Of a stretch of DNA of 64,000 nt, positions 36,751-48,900 are shown piece after piece. Origin of the DNA: Absidia repens. Its lineage: Eukaryota > Mucoromycota > Mucoromycetes > Mucorales > Cunninghamellaceae. Made by a program: the position numbers and the translations under genes. The stretch spans positions 62,001-126,000 of the forward strand of contig MCGE01000033.1 in NCBI GenBank assembly GCA_002105175.1, in the 5' to 3' direction. The notes under the pieces were generated by a model. The model saw only the letters and a program-made list of their open reading frames with translations. It was not told where the DNA came from and made no database searches. Numbering within the stretch: position 1 is the first letter of the stretch; the number at the start of each line of letters is the position of its first letter.

Positions 36751-38126
36751 ATGACAAGCGTTGACCAACTAGAACAAGCTGCTAGTGAAGTAGTGAATCT
36801 ACCAGAATCCACCAAAGAAACCATCCAAGACACTGACGGCACCAATGACACATTGGATGATATTCTTAGTCGACACCGCGCGGAAGAACGTGATCTCAAC
36901 ACCAAAATTATCAATTTGCGGAAGACGATACCGAAGAACAACAAGGCGAAGAAACGGGAAATGACCAGTCGGATATCGGATATGGAGTACCATTTAAAGC
37001 AACAACAACAAGAAGAATTACGCCGGTATGATGCCAAACAAAAGGGCTTGGATCCTGACCAACACACCATGGACGATGACGCTGATGATGGTATATCTTT
37101 AGATGCTTTGAATCATTTGACAGTGGAAGAAGAAACAGTGGCACCCTCGTCTACACCCAAGGTCAAACCAGTGGCTGCAACGGCTGGCAAGAAACCAAAT
37201 CGGGCAAAGCTCAAAAAAGAACGACGGGAACAGGAAATGCAACGACTAAGGGACGAGGCCGAAAAGGAAGCCGAGAACCAAGTGGATATGGGTCAATTGG
37301 AATCAGATTCCATTAAAGAACTGTTAGTGCCAATGAAGCTTCGTGTGCAAGAGGTAAGAAGGGTTGGGGGGGAGGGAGGGAATATGATGATGATCAATAA
37401 CTGATTGATCTGTTTTATATATATGATTGTGTATAGATTACTGCTGATGGTCACTGGTAGGTTTTTTTTTCGATTTTACTCATATGGAAATGGACATTGC
37501 TCTTACCTATTTTATTTCATGCTTAGTCTTTACAATGCGGTTGGTGCTCAGCTTTTAAAACGATACAATGACAAGGTAAGGGAGGACAAAGTTTGACAGT
37601 CAAGTGAAATATGATATTAATATATGCCACTATTCTATTTTTAAAATCTTGTATAGAATTCCTATCAAGATCTTCGGAAAGCGGCAGCCGATTATATGCG
37701 ACAACATCCTGATGACTTCATTCCATTTTTATACAAGGAAAATGGTGATATGTTTAGTGCAGGTAATCTAAATAGAACATTGGAAGAAGGGAAGGTGGCT
37801 GAACATGTATGGTTCTTTTTGTTTTTGAATTAGATGATTTGGAGCAGTATTGTAACGACATTGAAAACACACCTCGATGGGGTGGTCAAATGGAGGTAAG
37901 GATGGAATACAATTGCTTGTGTTGCATTGATTGTACTGACTGATGACAAATATAGATCCTCGCTTTATCCAATGCAAAACAAGTTCCAATTCATATCATT
38001 CAAATGGGTGCTCCAGTTCTCAAGGTCAATGACGAAACCTATGCCGACAAGAAACCATTGAAACTGGCTTATCACAAACATCTGTACTCATTGGGCGCAC
38101 ATTACAATTCATTATTAGATATTTGA
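36751..38126 (+). CDS. OTU-domain deubiquitinase, OTUD6 type
   Basis: Six exons (36751-37353, 37437-37456, 37527-37575, 37657-37762, 37834-37895, 37956-38126) give 336 residues. The N-terminal ~190 residues are charged coiled coil (ILSRHRAEERDLNTKI..., 'KLKKERREQEMQRLRDEAEK'), as in OTUD6A/B. The OTU catalytic motif ADGHCLYNAVG gives Asp205 and Cys208, and the C-terminal 'LGAHYNSLL' gives His329. These cysteine proteases cleave ubiquitin chains; OTUD6B is linked to translation control. The Cys208 codon is split by an intron, and the 20-nt exon 2 carries just ITADGH plus two bases of it. The ATG at 36751 was chosen over an in-frame ATG at 36661 because the extension is Phe-rich leader translation. 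Confidence 0.93.
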
Positions 38127-38135
38127 CAGCATTGC

Positions 38136-38141
38136 AATAAA
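38136..38141 (+). terminator. Poly(A) signal of the OTUD6 gene
   Basis: AATAAA lies only 10 bp beyond the stop codon, implying a very short 3' UTR unless the second signal near 38347 (TCAATAAAATT) is used. Confidence 0.5.
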
Positions 38142-38738
38142 ATCATTAAGGTTTTTGAAAATCTATTCTGATGGATACGAGTGCTGGGATGATTTTGGGG
38201 TGGGGTTTGTTTTAGATTTTAGCATGCTTCAGGCAATGTTGACGTAGGTAGAACTTGGATGGAATGCATAGTATAGTTATATATTTAGTTTTAGTCATAT
38301 ATCTCCACTTTCGCTTCCTCTACCATTTGTTATCAGTATCCTTATCAATAAAATTTTTATCATTCACTACTGTCTGGACTCACAAAGTCTTGAATTGATT
38401 TATTTTCAACGTCTACTACACTGTCACATTCCGGGTGCGCTTCCTCTCGATGTACAACCTACATTGTTCAGCGAGTCGTCATTCGCACCAGAATCATTTT
38501 AAAAGGAATTTATTCCATTTTGCAATTATAGAAACTATTACGATATCCACTTCTAGTTGTTATTTTTTTTTCAATATGTATACTGTTTTATATTTGATCG
38601 CAGTCAAATCCCCTCCATATGATAGACACACACAAAAAAGATGCCCAAAATAAAAAACAACTTATGATGCACTTATAAGCATTTGGAAAGTCTGGCTGTC
38701 AAAGCTTGAAAATTGCGTGGCCCTAGGAAGAGGACATC

Positions 38739-38775
<37 letters not shown>

Positions 38776-38777
<2 letters not shown>

Positions 38778-39375
38778 TGATATATTTTATTGAAGCGTAA
38801 ACTACGAACGTCAACAACATTCAAGGGATCTAATGAGTTAGCATGAGGGAGACACTGGGGGGATCTGAAGAATGTTCTACATTAATCTAAAGGCATAGTT
38901 GTAAAAAGAAGGTCTAATATACTGTAAAAAACATGGGAACAACTACTGGAATATCTTTTATTAAACCACAACAATGGTCAGCACTAATCAAAAGGGTCAG
39001 GTAGTAAAACAGGGATCTATTGCACACGACATCAGATAGACTAATGGGACATTTTTCATTGAAGCAAGTATAAAGTGACATATTTTATTCAGATGTATAC
39101 GCAAACTATGGACAAATTAACACTAAACTAAACTAATGACGACTTCAAAAAACCAACTAATGGTGCCTTCGGATCCTAGATCCGAAATGAAAGAGTTTCC
39201 CCTTGTATTTTGTAATCCCTGAGCTGAACCCCCTTTCAAACTAGACCTGACACTAATCTAAGTCCAACACAATCTCAAAGAAGTTGAATGATGAAGAAAA
39301 AAAAAAGAAAGAGAAAGCAAAAAAAAAAACGGGGAGAAAGTAAATAAATACACGTGGGCGGAATTTGAAATGTTT
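38776..39375 (-). repeat. Dispersed hairpin-repeat family, copy E (long form)
   Basis: In the minus sense: TTTCAAATTCCGCC with CACGTG 39351-39356, a pyrimidine tract, hairpin region 39189-39237 (stem partly decayed), AATAAAA 39082-39089, then two more modules ending in TTAATAAAAG (about 38950) and TTCAATAAAATATA (about 38783). A 35-nt homopolymer (A on +) directly abuts the last signal. Confidence 0.82.
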
Positions 39376-40119
39376 TTTTTCTTCTCTTGAGTATTGTGTA
39401 TTGTGGTTTGCGATTATTTTTTTTGGTGGATACAAAAAAGGGGCCATTGCCTACCTTCACTTATCCTCATTTGTACAGTACACCACAAAACATGAGAAAC
39501 ATGAGATCAACATGATATTCATCTTTTCATGATAGAAACTTCCATCGTTCAACATTGAATCTCTCTCTCTCTCGTCTTGTGACGCAACTGTCAATATGCC
39601 TTCTAACTCCCTTGTTCTTTAGAATAATTGTCGCACACCTTAGAATAATATTCTACCTCCCACTTTAAAATTGTTTGTCTTTCATAGTAGAGTTTCTTAC
39701 CATCATAGTTTATCTTATGTTTATTCCACAATAAAAAAATGTTCACTATATATGACCTGATTAAAATGTCTCTTTGGTTCATAGCAAACAAGTGTCAGTT
39801 TTTTTCATCAACCTCTGTAAGAAAATACCCTCACAAAAAAGAAAGGTATATCCTTGCTAAAAATATGTTGTGCTGTGGTGGGCGTTGAAAAGTGTTGGCT
39901 ACAATGAACGATAAAAAAAATCACATAGTCGGACGGACAAAAGGATTTATGTGATTTACATTTCAAATATTGATTTTTTTTTTCCATGTAGTTTTCTAAA
40001 TGATGAATGTGTTTATTTATGTACAGTACAATAAAGTATTAAAATAAAAATAAAAAGTTGAATGATTAAATGCTACAATGATGGGAATGAAAGAAGGGTT
40101 GCGTGAAATTGAATGCCAA

Positions 40120-41049
40120 TCATTTGTTCTTCAGAGCCCGGCGATTGTAATAACCCAACCATAGACCTTCGCCTTGGGCTTCAAAGAGTTCAGCAGCACC
40201 AGTATACCAGGCACCCAAGGCAGCAAGATATGCAGTCACACCAGAAATACGAAGAGGAATCAAAGTACCAGCGACACAAGAAATACCAGTCAAAAACAGG
40301 GTGATGAACACAAACACCAAGTTCCAGGTTGACATGAAATTGCCATTCTTAATCCGTAACGATACTGCAATGTTGATCAGAGTATAAAAGGCCCAGATAA
40401 AGTGATAGACACCATTACCAACATCAGCTTGTTCTTTTGTTAATACATCAAGCGTGCTTCCAATAGCGGGAACCATCATCAAACCAGATCCTGTCCAAAA
40501 CGCACCATAGGAGACGAAGAGAATACCACTGAACGTGTTACCATTGGCAAGCACAAAAAAACCAGCAATCACTTGAGAAAGACCTCCAAAAGTAATGGCA
40601 GTGGGTAAAATAACATGATTCGGGGTAGTGGGAAGAAATAAGTTGTATGTTCCAAGTAACGCAGTGACGGTAGCAAACGACCATAGAGCTATAGAAAAGA
40701 AGAAAGAAATGAAAAAAAATGTTAGACACATTGAAACTCCGTCATTCATGCAAAACTGCCCGTGCTTACCAAGCACACCAAAATTCCCAAGGGTGGGCGG
40801 GTGTTGTGGCATATTCATCATCATTGGCATTTGCTGAGGAGATAACATTGGTGAGTTAAACCCATGCGATTTTTCTTCATCAGCATAATGAGGTCGATGT
40901 AAATAAAAATCAGGATCCAAGTGATCGGTGCTATTGACACTATCTTGACGTTGCATTTTTCTGTCTAGACCCAAGAGTGTGTTTTCACTAGCTACTTGAG
41001 GTAACATAAAGTGATCATGGTCGTTGGAACTTGAAGGCATACCAGACAT
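40120..41049 (-). CDS. GPR1/FUN34/YaaH-family (acetate) transporter
   Basis: Two exons (41049-40770, 40688-40120) encode 282 residues. After an ~85-residue polar, Met/His/Asp-rich N-terminus come the family entry sequence PPTLGNFGVLALWSFATVTALLG and six hydrophobic helices, with signatures 'AGFFVLANGNTFSGILF', 'SYGAFWTGSG' and 'GVTAYLAALGAWYTGAAEL'. The canonical NPxPLGL motif is altered to HPPTLGN. Relatives (Ato1/Ady2, SatP) move acetate and other short monocarboxylates or ammonium across the plasma membrane. The 81-nt intron is in frame and without stops, so the reading frame is open through it; splicing is favoured because it has clean GTAAG...CTATAG sites and joins the conserved helix. 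Confidence 0.9.
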   Translation of the reverse strand: MSGMPSSSNDHDHFMLPQVASENTLLGLDRKMQRQDSVNSTDHLDPDFYLHRPHYADEEKSHGFNSPMLSPQQMPMMMNMPQHPPTLGNFGVLGKHGQFCMNDGVSMCLTFFFISFFFSIALWSFATVTALLGTYNLFLPTTPNHVILPTAITFGGLSQVIAGFFVLANGNTFSGILFVSYGAFWTGSGLMMVPAIGSTLDVLTKEQADVGNGVYHFIWAFYTLINIAVSLRIKNGNFMSTWNLVFVFITLFLTGISCVAGTLIPLRISGVTAYLAALGAWYTGAAELFEAQGEGLWLGYYNRRALKNK

Positions 41050-42227
41050 GATAAAATTTTTAGTGTATTAAGTAAGTTGATAAAAAGAAAGATATTCGGG
41101 GGAAAATAATAATAATAAGAAAAAGTACGAAAGTGTCTATCGTTTATATTTCTTATATACAAAATCGCAATGAAACCTGGGACGGTGGTGATATTTCTGA
41201 TCTCATGACCATTCTCATCCCGATCATCATTCGACTTTTTCAATGGTTACCAGCAACTCCACATCTTTCCTTTAGAAAAAAAAAAATCGATCATGGCTTG
41301 GATTATTTTTAATCGCCGCCATCTAAAAAAAGAACCTTTTCCATCAACATGATATGGAAAAACCCGTTTGACTTTACAGATAGATTCATCAATCACCTTT
41401 TTCTTTTCTTTTTCGAAAGAAAAAAAGATTGGATGATACTTCTTTCATATAAGATATTCTCCATGACTCCCCACATCTTTCTATCAGTTACCGCAAAAGT
41501 AAAAGCATTCATTTCAATTATTGTCGGGAAAACGCTTTATCCAGCGGTGCTTTCCAATGAAAAGCAGTACCAACGAAAAAAATTTCTTTCTAGTCCAGGT
41601 CGGGGTCTAAGTTTGAAAAAGGTATAAAAGGCGTACGTTGTATTGCAATTGTTTTGTTTTTTTTCCTCACCATTAGTAGGAAATCTTATCTGTTATACCA
41701 ATTCCAATTGGTATAATAATATTTTTCCACCGTGATGAAATTATGGGTTTTAGAATGATATTATCGTAGCTGATTCATGATCGCCCTGTGTGGATGAACC
41801 ACCATTTCTGACCAAATGATCTTCTCTATATATAATATAATCAAATGAAAAATGAAAAATTAAATAGATGATTTAATGGATGGATGATAGTTGAAATTGG
41901 AGGACGAGAAATATAAAGTCTATAAAAAAATGGTTTTCCACGGAAATAGACAATTCGCAATGTGACACATTACAATTTTGGCCCTGAAACCCGAAAATTT
42001 GCTTTTGGCGGATATTGAATTTCGAGTCAAATTGGTCACACCACCGCATGGTAAAATTGATTACTTTTCCCTCTTCTTTTTCTTTTTTTTTTTTCATCCT
42101 CAAAAAGTAACCCGTCAATGATTCTTATCCATCTTGTCTTCTTTTAATTTATACCCACATCCCCAACCCTTCACATTCATTTTATTTATACACTCCTTTT
42201 TACTTTATATTTTTATTACTTTGACCC
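41050..42227. other. Intergenic region, divergent between GPR1/FUN34 and methyltransferase genes
   Basis: No gene is seen. It holds the upstream regions of both divergent genes, including a C/T-rich tract and TTATA/TTTTTATT words at 42140-42220 before the methyltransferase ATG, and a CGCCGCCATCTAAAAAAAG block near 41316. Confidence 0.5.
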
Positions 42228-44009
42228 ATGGGCAATCAAAACTCACGTCTGGAACGACGATTGGGTAGTACAGCCAGTCAAGATCCACGCCTGACGACAA
42301 TAAACGAATGGCTTCCTCCACCATCATCATCAAAACAAGACGACAACCCGCACCAACGCCATTATCCTTTACCAGTGGTCTCTCCTTCTGTCTCTGACAG
42401 TGGACGAATCAAACTTCGAAAACATTCATCGCCACTCATATCCTACTCAGCAGCGGCAGCGGCAGCAGCAGCAGCGACAACTGGGTCAACCACATCAAGA
42501 CGCCCTTTATTCCGTGTTTTCCCTTTCCGTCCCTTCAAAAACAGCCACTCGTCTTCATCCATCTCAGACACACCTGCACTGTCCCCTTCATCTTCAAGTG
42601 TATTGGCCACTTCTTCTGATATTCCTATATCTTCTACCAGTACCTCGCTTCACCCTCTTCTTTTGTCCTCTCAGCAACAACAGTTTTACAATATGGGCGT
42701 GTCTCCTACCACGCCGTCGTCGTCCTCTACCATCATTCCTTGCGATAACAGAACACCATCCAACTCTCACCCTTCTTTACCTCAAGACCCCGCGGTGATT
42801 GTTGATGCCGATTCGCTGATACACTCAAACGATACGATTTGGATCAACGGTCGAAAGTTCCATACGTGTGCTGGCGCCTCATATATACTTCCTTGTGACG
42901 AAGAAGAAATTGATCGACTCCATTTGCTTCATTTCATGGTGCGGTTTGCAATTCAAGGGTAAAAACCTCAAAAGCTTCTTAGAATCCGTGCACTCCCCCT
43001 CTTACTCTTTTTTTTTTTTTTTTTTGTGGTATGTGTAGAAATTATCTAGCGCCAGTGACAGATAGTTTAAGAAAAGGTGCTCAAGTATTAGATATCGGTT
43101 GTGGACCTGGCTCTTGGTAAGAAATTACATAATTTATCCCCCCCCAAAAAAAATATGACAAATGGCGCATCATATATTTACCCGTTGTTTATTGCTTTTA
43201 GGACTATGGAAATTGCTGGTGAATATCCTAAATCGACCATTGTTGGCATCGATATGACAAATGTGTTTCCTCGGGATATCAAGCCTACCAACTGTCACTT
43301 TTACCAATGCAATGCCCTACAAGGTTTACCGTTTGAAGATGCCTCTTTTGACTATGTATTTATGCGGTAAAGGAAAGAAAAAAACAACCCGGGGTTATGT
43401 GGGTTATGTGGGTCATAAAAAAAAATATCTAACGCCTGTTTTCGGTAGGTTTATGTCTCAAGGCATTGAATTGGAACAATGGGATCCTTTATTGAAAGAT
43501 ATCATCCGTGTGTTGAAGACTGGTGGATGGGTGGAAGTGGTTGAGGTGGATCTGGAATTACATCGGACAGGACCTACTACGAAACTGTACAACGAACATT
43601 TGATCTCACTGATGGCGGAACGACATTTGGATCCTTGTAGTGGCCGACGGTTGAAAGAACGATTTGACAATAGGGAAGAATTGACCAATGTCAATAGTAC
43701 GTTTATTTCTTGCCCTGGTGGTCATTGGGCTGGCAAGGTAAAGTGAAGGAGGAACAACACACGTTGCTTATTAAAATAACTGATTCGTCACTAACCCTTT
43801 TTTATATATATATATTTATGTAGCTTGGACAATTGACCATACAATCTTGGAAATCTTACTATCAAGCTCTTGGGCCTCAAATCTGTATAGCATCTGACAT
43901 GACAATGGATGAATACAATGAAAACCTCGAAACCTGCTGGGATGAAGCGGATGAATACAAGACTTTTGAAAATGTGCATTTTGCTTATGCTCAAAAACGG
44001 TCGGCCTAG
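42228..44009 (+). CDS. SAM-dependent methyltransferase with low-complexity N-terminus
   Basis: Five exons (42228-42958, 43039-43116, 43202-43366, 43449-43737, 43824-44009) give 482 residues. The Rossmann methyltransferase core begins at about residue 255: 'VLDIGCGPGSWTMEIAGEYP' (motif I, 260-270), 'VGIDMT' (motif II acidic residue), 'ASFDYVFMR' (motif IV) and 'RVLKTGGWVEVVEVDLE' (post motif). Substrate is not inferable. Residues 1-190 are Ser/Pro/Ala-rich with a poly-Ala run. The protein starts MGNQNSRLERR, which fits an N-myristoylation consensus (Gly2, Ser6) with nearby basic residues, so membrane anchoring is possible. Related multi-copy methyltransferases with a similar TWINGRKFH...YILPCDEEEIDRLHLLH lead-in are common in Mucoromycota (recalled, not searched). 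Confidence 0.88.
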
Positions 44010-45935
44010 TGTACGTGTGCGTGTGGCTTTCTCTCTCTTTATCTTTGCTTTTATTTGATACCTTTGTGCTTGATTATTATTATTTAGTTTACTTTACCCA
44101 CCTCCCCTCCCCTCAAAAATTAGTTTTATTATTATTCCCCTCTTATTTTGCTTTGTAATCTTGGATGCGATCCAATCACTTCCCTTATCCCTTTCCCCTT
44201 CAAATCATTTGTAGTTTAGATTTTGAAAATTCTTCTTTAATAGACAAACCATTCTACCTTTTTTCTTTTGTACATTAATGCGTCGAAACATTCTAGTGCT
44301 TTATATGTGGTAAATAAACTATACTATGGTTACATATGTTAGGTGGAATGAAGCATTTAGTGACTACAATTGACCAAGGGAAAGAACAGATGGGCTGGCT
44401 ATAGGTTTAGATCCTCATAGGTGCTGATTGCTGCAATAGAAATAGCAAGAGTCAGATGGCATGTTTTCAAATCCCGCACACGTGGTTTTTATTTACTCCC
44501 TTTTTTTTGGCACACTCTCTTTTCTTTTTTTCTTCATCATACAACTTTTTAGAGGTTATATTGGACATAGAATAGTGTCATGACTAGTTTAGAAGGGTTT
44601 TCAGCTCAGGGATAATAACATGCATGGGGAAACCCTTTCAATTTGGATCTAGGATTTAGAACCACCATTAGTTGGCTTTATGGAATCTCCATTAATAGTC
44701 CCCTTAGTCGTTCTCATTCCTGTTTGATGTACAATATATTTAAATAAATTAAAACTCTTTTACAGTTGACCCATTAGATTAGTGTTGAATATTCTTCAGA
44801 TCTCTAACTAGCCTCCTTCCCGCCACCTCCACTTAAATTTCTTGTTGCTAGGAATCCCTTCCCTCCCCCTTCCCTCCCCCCCCCTCCCACGCCCTTTAAC
44901 TTAGTATGTACCCTATATGCTTCAATAAAATATGCATTTTTATTAACCATACTCTGACCCATCGGATTGTGAAAAATGTTGCTATTATAGCTGTTTTGTG
45001 AGTGTCACACCGAACACCTGCCTTCTAGTTCACGCACTGCCACTACCTTTCCTCCAGCGCCCTGACCACTGGTGGGAAGTCTTCCGTCACCTGTTAATAA
45101 AGATGGCCTTATCCCTGCTCGACCAATCATATAATTATATGAAAAAACTACAACTATAGGATATATTAGTATTATTTTCAACGGTGTGAATGGACCTAGA
45201 TCATGTTGTGTGCTCGTAGTTGGATGGGAGTTGACAGTGAAAACACAATCCACTTACACTAGTATACTTCATAACCCCTCTTTATTTTTATTAGTATCAA
45301 TATTATTGTTTATTATTATGCTCTACCAATAAAAAAGGGTATTATCACTGAATATTTTATTGATGAAGCAGAAATCGTAAATTTCAAGTTTCCAACTTAG
45401 TATGGAATTGTATGGTTTCACTTTTTAATTATGGCGTATGATGGGTTTGCAGGGTCGTGAGACGTCGATTGGGAGTTTGCTATTTCATTTTTCCGAGTAC
45501 TGACTTCGATGATTTGCAGTTACATCAAGCTGGCAATAAATCCTTTGATGAATATACGGTATATCTTTCTCTTTTTAGTGTATTGAGACAACTGTATATC
45601 AGAATGGCGTTTTTCACTTCAAAATGTATGTTTTTTGAGCTACGGGTGCTTCGGTATTTTTATTGACAGTTGCCTTAAACAAGCAAAGAGTCAAAACAGG
45701 TGCTAGATTACAAAAAAAAACCTTCTTCCCCACGAAAAAGGAGTTCCGTATAAAACCTCCCAAATCCAAATTATGCCCGTAATTCCTCTTGACCGCCAGA
45801 AAAGACCAACTGGTGCAGTACCGCACCTTAGGCCTTCGTTACAATCTCCGCTCAATTTTGCCTTAACTGTGAAATGCATCCACATGATTTATGTCTCCGC
45901 TTGTTCCCTTTTCTTTCTCTTTGGTTTAAAAAAAA
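44010..45935. other. Intergenic region, methyltransferase gene to TRS120
   Basis: No confirmed gene. It holds the methyltransferase 3' flank (AATAAA-like at 44312), copy F of the dispersed repeat (44470-44990), and a moderately GC-balanced stretch 45440-45900 with short ORFs that match nothing recognised and probably belong to the TRS120 upstream region. Confidence 0.5.
44465..44990 (+). repeat. Dispersed hairpin-repeat family, copy F
   Basis: On the + strand: TTTTCAAATCCCGCACACGTGG (CACGTG 44479-44484), a T/C-rich tract (44500-44548), CTAGTTTAG, hairpin 44592-44640 (AAGGGTTTTC...GGAAACCCTTT), 'TTTGGATCTAGGATT', then AAATAAATT (about 44733) and a second module ending in TTCAATAAAATATG (about 44923). 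Confidence 0.85.
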
Positions 45936-48900
45936 ATGGAACTTGACATCAATCTCACAAGCTCTTGTAGAGTCACCGTTCTACTTGTCCCTATTTATCC
46001 TATCAAACGCTCTGTTTTTACACGTTATGTAAAACTTGTCCGTGAATTCTCTACAATACGACTCAACGATGTCACACCTGATAATAAATCTGGTCAAGGT
46101 AAACAATAGGAAACATACATGTCAAGAAACCTCTTCCTTTGACTAATATTCTATTCAATTCTCCTTTTGAATCTAGCAGTATTCAATAATATGAACTTTC
46201 AAGAAGGACAGATCCATTTCCAATTCACAACTCATTACTCTGGTGATCATGACAACCTGATTGACTTTCAACCACATCGTCGATTATTTGGGGTAGGAAT
46301 AAAAAATTGCATATAACGGCTACCACAATTGCGTTAATCATGGTATTTATAGGTAATAGGTATTATGGATTGTCAAGAATGGAGAGAACGTTCATTGAAG
46401 GACGGATACCAACAATATCTCGAATCACTGGACAAGGTAATCACGAAGAAAAGGAAGTAATATAATGGTAATATTTAACCGGACACTGGTATAGTATCCT
46501 TCACCTATAGTCACCCGGTGCTTTGCATTTGATCCCACTGAAAATCAACCAGATGATACCAAAGGCTTGATTATGATTCCGGATGTCGGTGACAAGAAAT
46601 TCTATATGGCAACTTTACTTTGTGATTTTACAAGCGACATTCTTTCCCAATTTTCTGTTTTGGTATGTATAAAGAGAGATACACTTTATTTTGGTGAATC
46701 TCATATCTTTTTTTTTTTTTTTTGTTTATTTAGGCCAAAGATTTTGGACAGCAACTGCAATCGGAATCACCAATACGTAACACAAACTATGCAACCTCTC
46801 CATTGACAAATCAGCGCCATTCAGTACCACAGCAACCTTATCCCTCAACGACGGCGACAGAATCACCATCAAGACATAGTGTATCTGCTGCCAACTTGCC
46901 CTCATCTTCTGGTTCCACCTCACCAAGCACTGGCCATGCTTCAAGACTTCAAAAACGTATACCTGGTCGGATTAAAAAGCTGTATGCCGATTTTTATTTG
47001 TTATCAGGTCGGTTGCCTGACGCCCTTAGTTTGTAAGAAAAGAGAAAGAAAAGAAGAACTGCGACAATACGGACCATTGTTTTGACTTAAAGCATTCATA
47101 ATTTTTGGTTATTCATAGGTATATTCAAGCAATTGATATGACGAAAATCACATCTGATCACCTATGGTTGGCTAGTGCAATGGAAGGATATGTGTGCACT
47201 ACGTTATTACTGGAGCAGCTTCAACGAGGAAACGAGGTAATTTGACCTCTCCCCGTCCCTTTAATACACGATTGTTTTTGCTCACATTCAATTTTGTTTG
47301 TCGACGGTAGGTTACGAGCTTAAAAAAATCATCAACCGGCGACATCTCAGCAAACAATGCAACACAAAATTCAGTAGAAACTCCTTCAGCACCTGAATCG
47401 ACCCTTACTGTATCATTTGTCTTAGACCAATACAACACACTCTTACACTACTATTCTGGAAATATCGGCAACGCAACAGGGTCACCTATGAAATATACAG
47501 CAGATGATGATAACAGTATCCCCACAGCGGCAGCGAATTTGATATACGCAGAAGCATGCATCAAGGTGGCTCGTTTTTTGTTGACAGTCTATTTGAATGG
47601 GAATTTGGATACGACTGCTCGGTATCTTTTAGTGTGCGGTACAATTACTTCCCCGTTTGGACAGTTTCCCTCAGCGTCGTCCGCTTCATCGCCTTTGCCA
47701 TCGCCATCTTTGCCCGAAACACCAGTATCCATGACTCACAACGCAACTCCAAACAATCAACAAAAGACTGTGTCGCCTGTTAATTGCAATATCGAACGCT
47801 GGGATATTGGACTTTGGGCAACAAGAGTGTGGGAAGCTTCTTTGGGAAACTTGACCGTCATTGATCAGGTAATATCATAGGGTACCAAAAAAAAAAAAAA
47901 AAAAAGAGGGGTGGGTGGAAACTATGATCAGTGTAGAGTCTGACTATTGAATCTCTTCTTTTTTTTGAATGGGGGACTTATAGATTCACTTGATGACAGA
48001 AATGACCTTTATTTACAACTCCATTGGTTACCGTCGAAAAGCAGCTTGGCTCAAGTATCAAAGCATCCAGCTTATGCTTCCTATTTTGCTACATCGACAA
48101 ACAAAATCAAACCAGGATACCAAAGGTGGAAACACAATCAAATCCTTCCCAAGTATTGATCGGCAAGGTATTTTGGTGGTTTTGAAATGGATTTGCAAGG
48201 TGTATGGGATTCTAGGTAAGAGCTGTTTTTAAAGCCCTTTGAAGAAAAAAAAAACATATCGAAATGCATTGTAGAGGATTGGTTATCTGATGTGTATATA
48301 CATACGTTGTTGTTATTATTATTATTATTATTAGATTTTGATTCTCAGGCGGGTGATACCGCTCTAGAAAAACAAGACATGCCAGCGACAAAGATTGGGA
48401 CAAGAAACAAAAGTGTCGATACCACTGTTAGTTGGCCATCTCTGCAATTGACGATACTCCGAAAATGCATCATCACTGCTGAATCATTACATGGTATGCA
48501 CAGCAAATTAAAAAGCAAAACTTGAAAGATATTTATCAATTGATTATTCACCTTTCTTTCTTCTTTTTTTTTTTCTGTTTGACGGACGTGGATGGAATAG
48601 CTTACACCGATATGCTGTATTACACAACTACTCTCATGAAAAACATGTACCATTATGTATCAAAAGAGGAGCAAGTACGACTTTCCAACTCCATCCAACG
48701 TATCAGCACATTGCAAAGGCGGCTACTATTGTCATCAACATCGGATACAGAAAACGACGAACAGGAACAAACCATCAACTACTGGGGTGTGAACATCGTC
48801 ACGGGTATTAGAGCCATTCAATCTATTCCTCGAAAACTGCTCCATCAATATCCACTCAGCAGGGAGACGATTATAAATACCATATCCGGAATATCACATA

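Larger units (their letters stand above)
38127..40119. other. Intergenic region, OTUD6 gene to GPR1/FUN34 gene
   Basis: No gene is supported. It contains the OTUD6 poly(A) signal (38136-38141), a 35-nt A tract (38740-38774) and a full-length copy of the dispersed hairpin repeat (38776-39375). The remainder to 40119 is AT-rich and featureless. Confidence 0.6.

Noticed and set aside
38740..38774. A35 tract read as a retroposed poly(A) tail of repeat copy E
   Set aside because: In the sense that carries the AATAAA signals, this tract is T, not A, so it cannot be that transcript's tail.
45457..45666. 69-codon ORF upstream of TRS120
   Set aside because: No similarity recognised, no good start context, and it lies in the promoter region.
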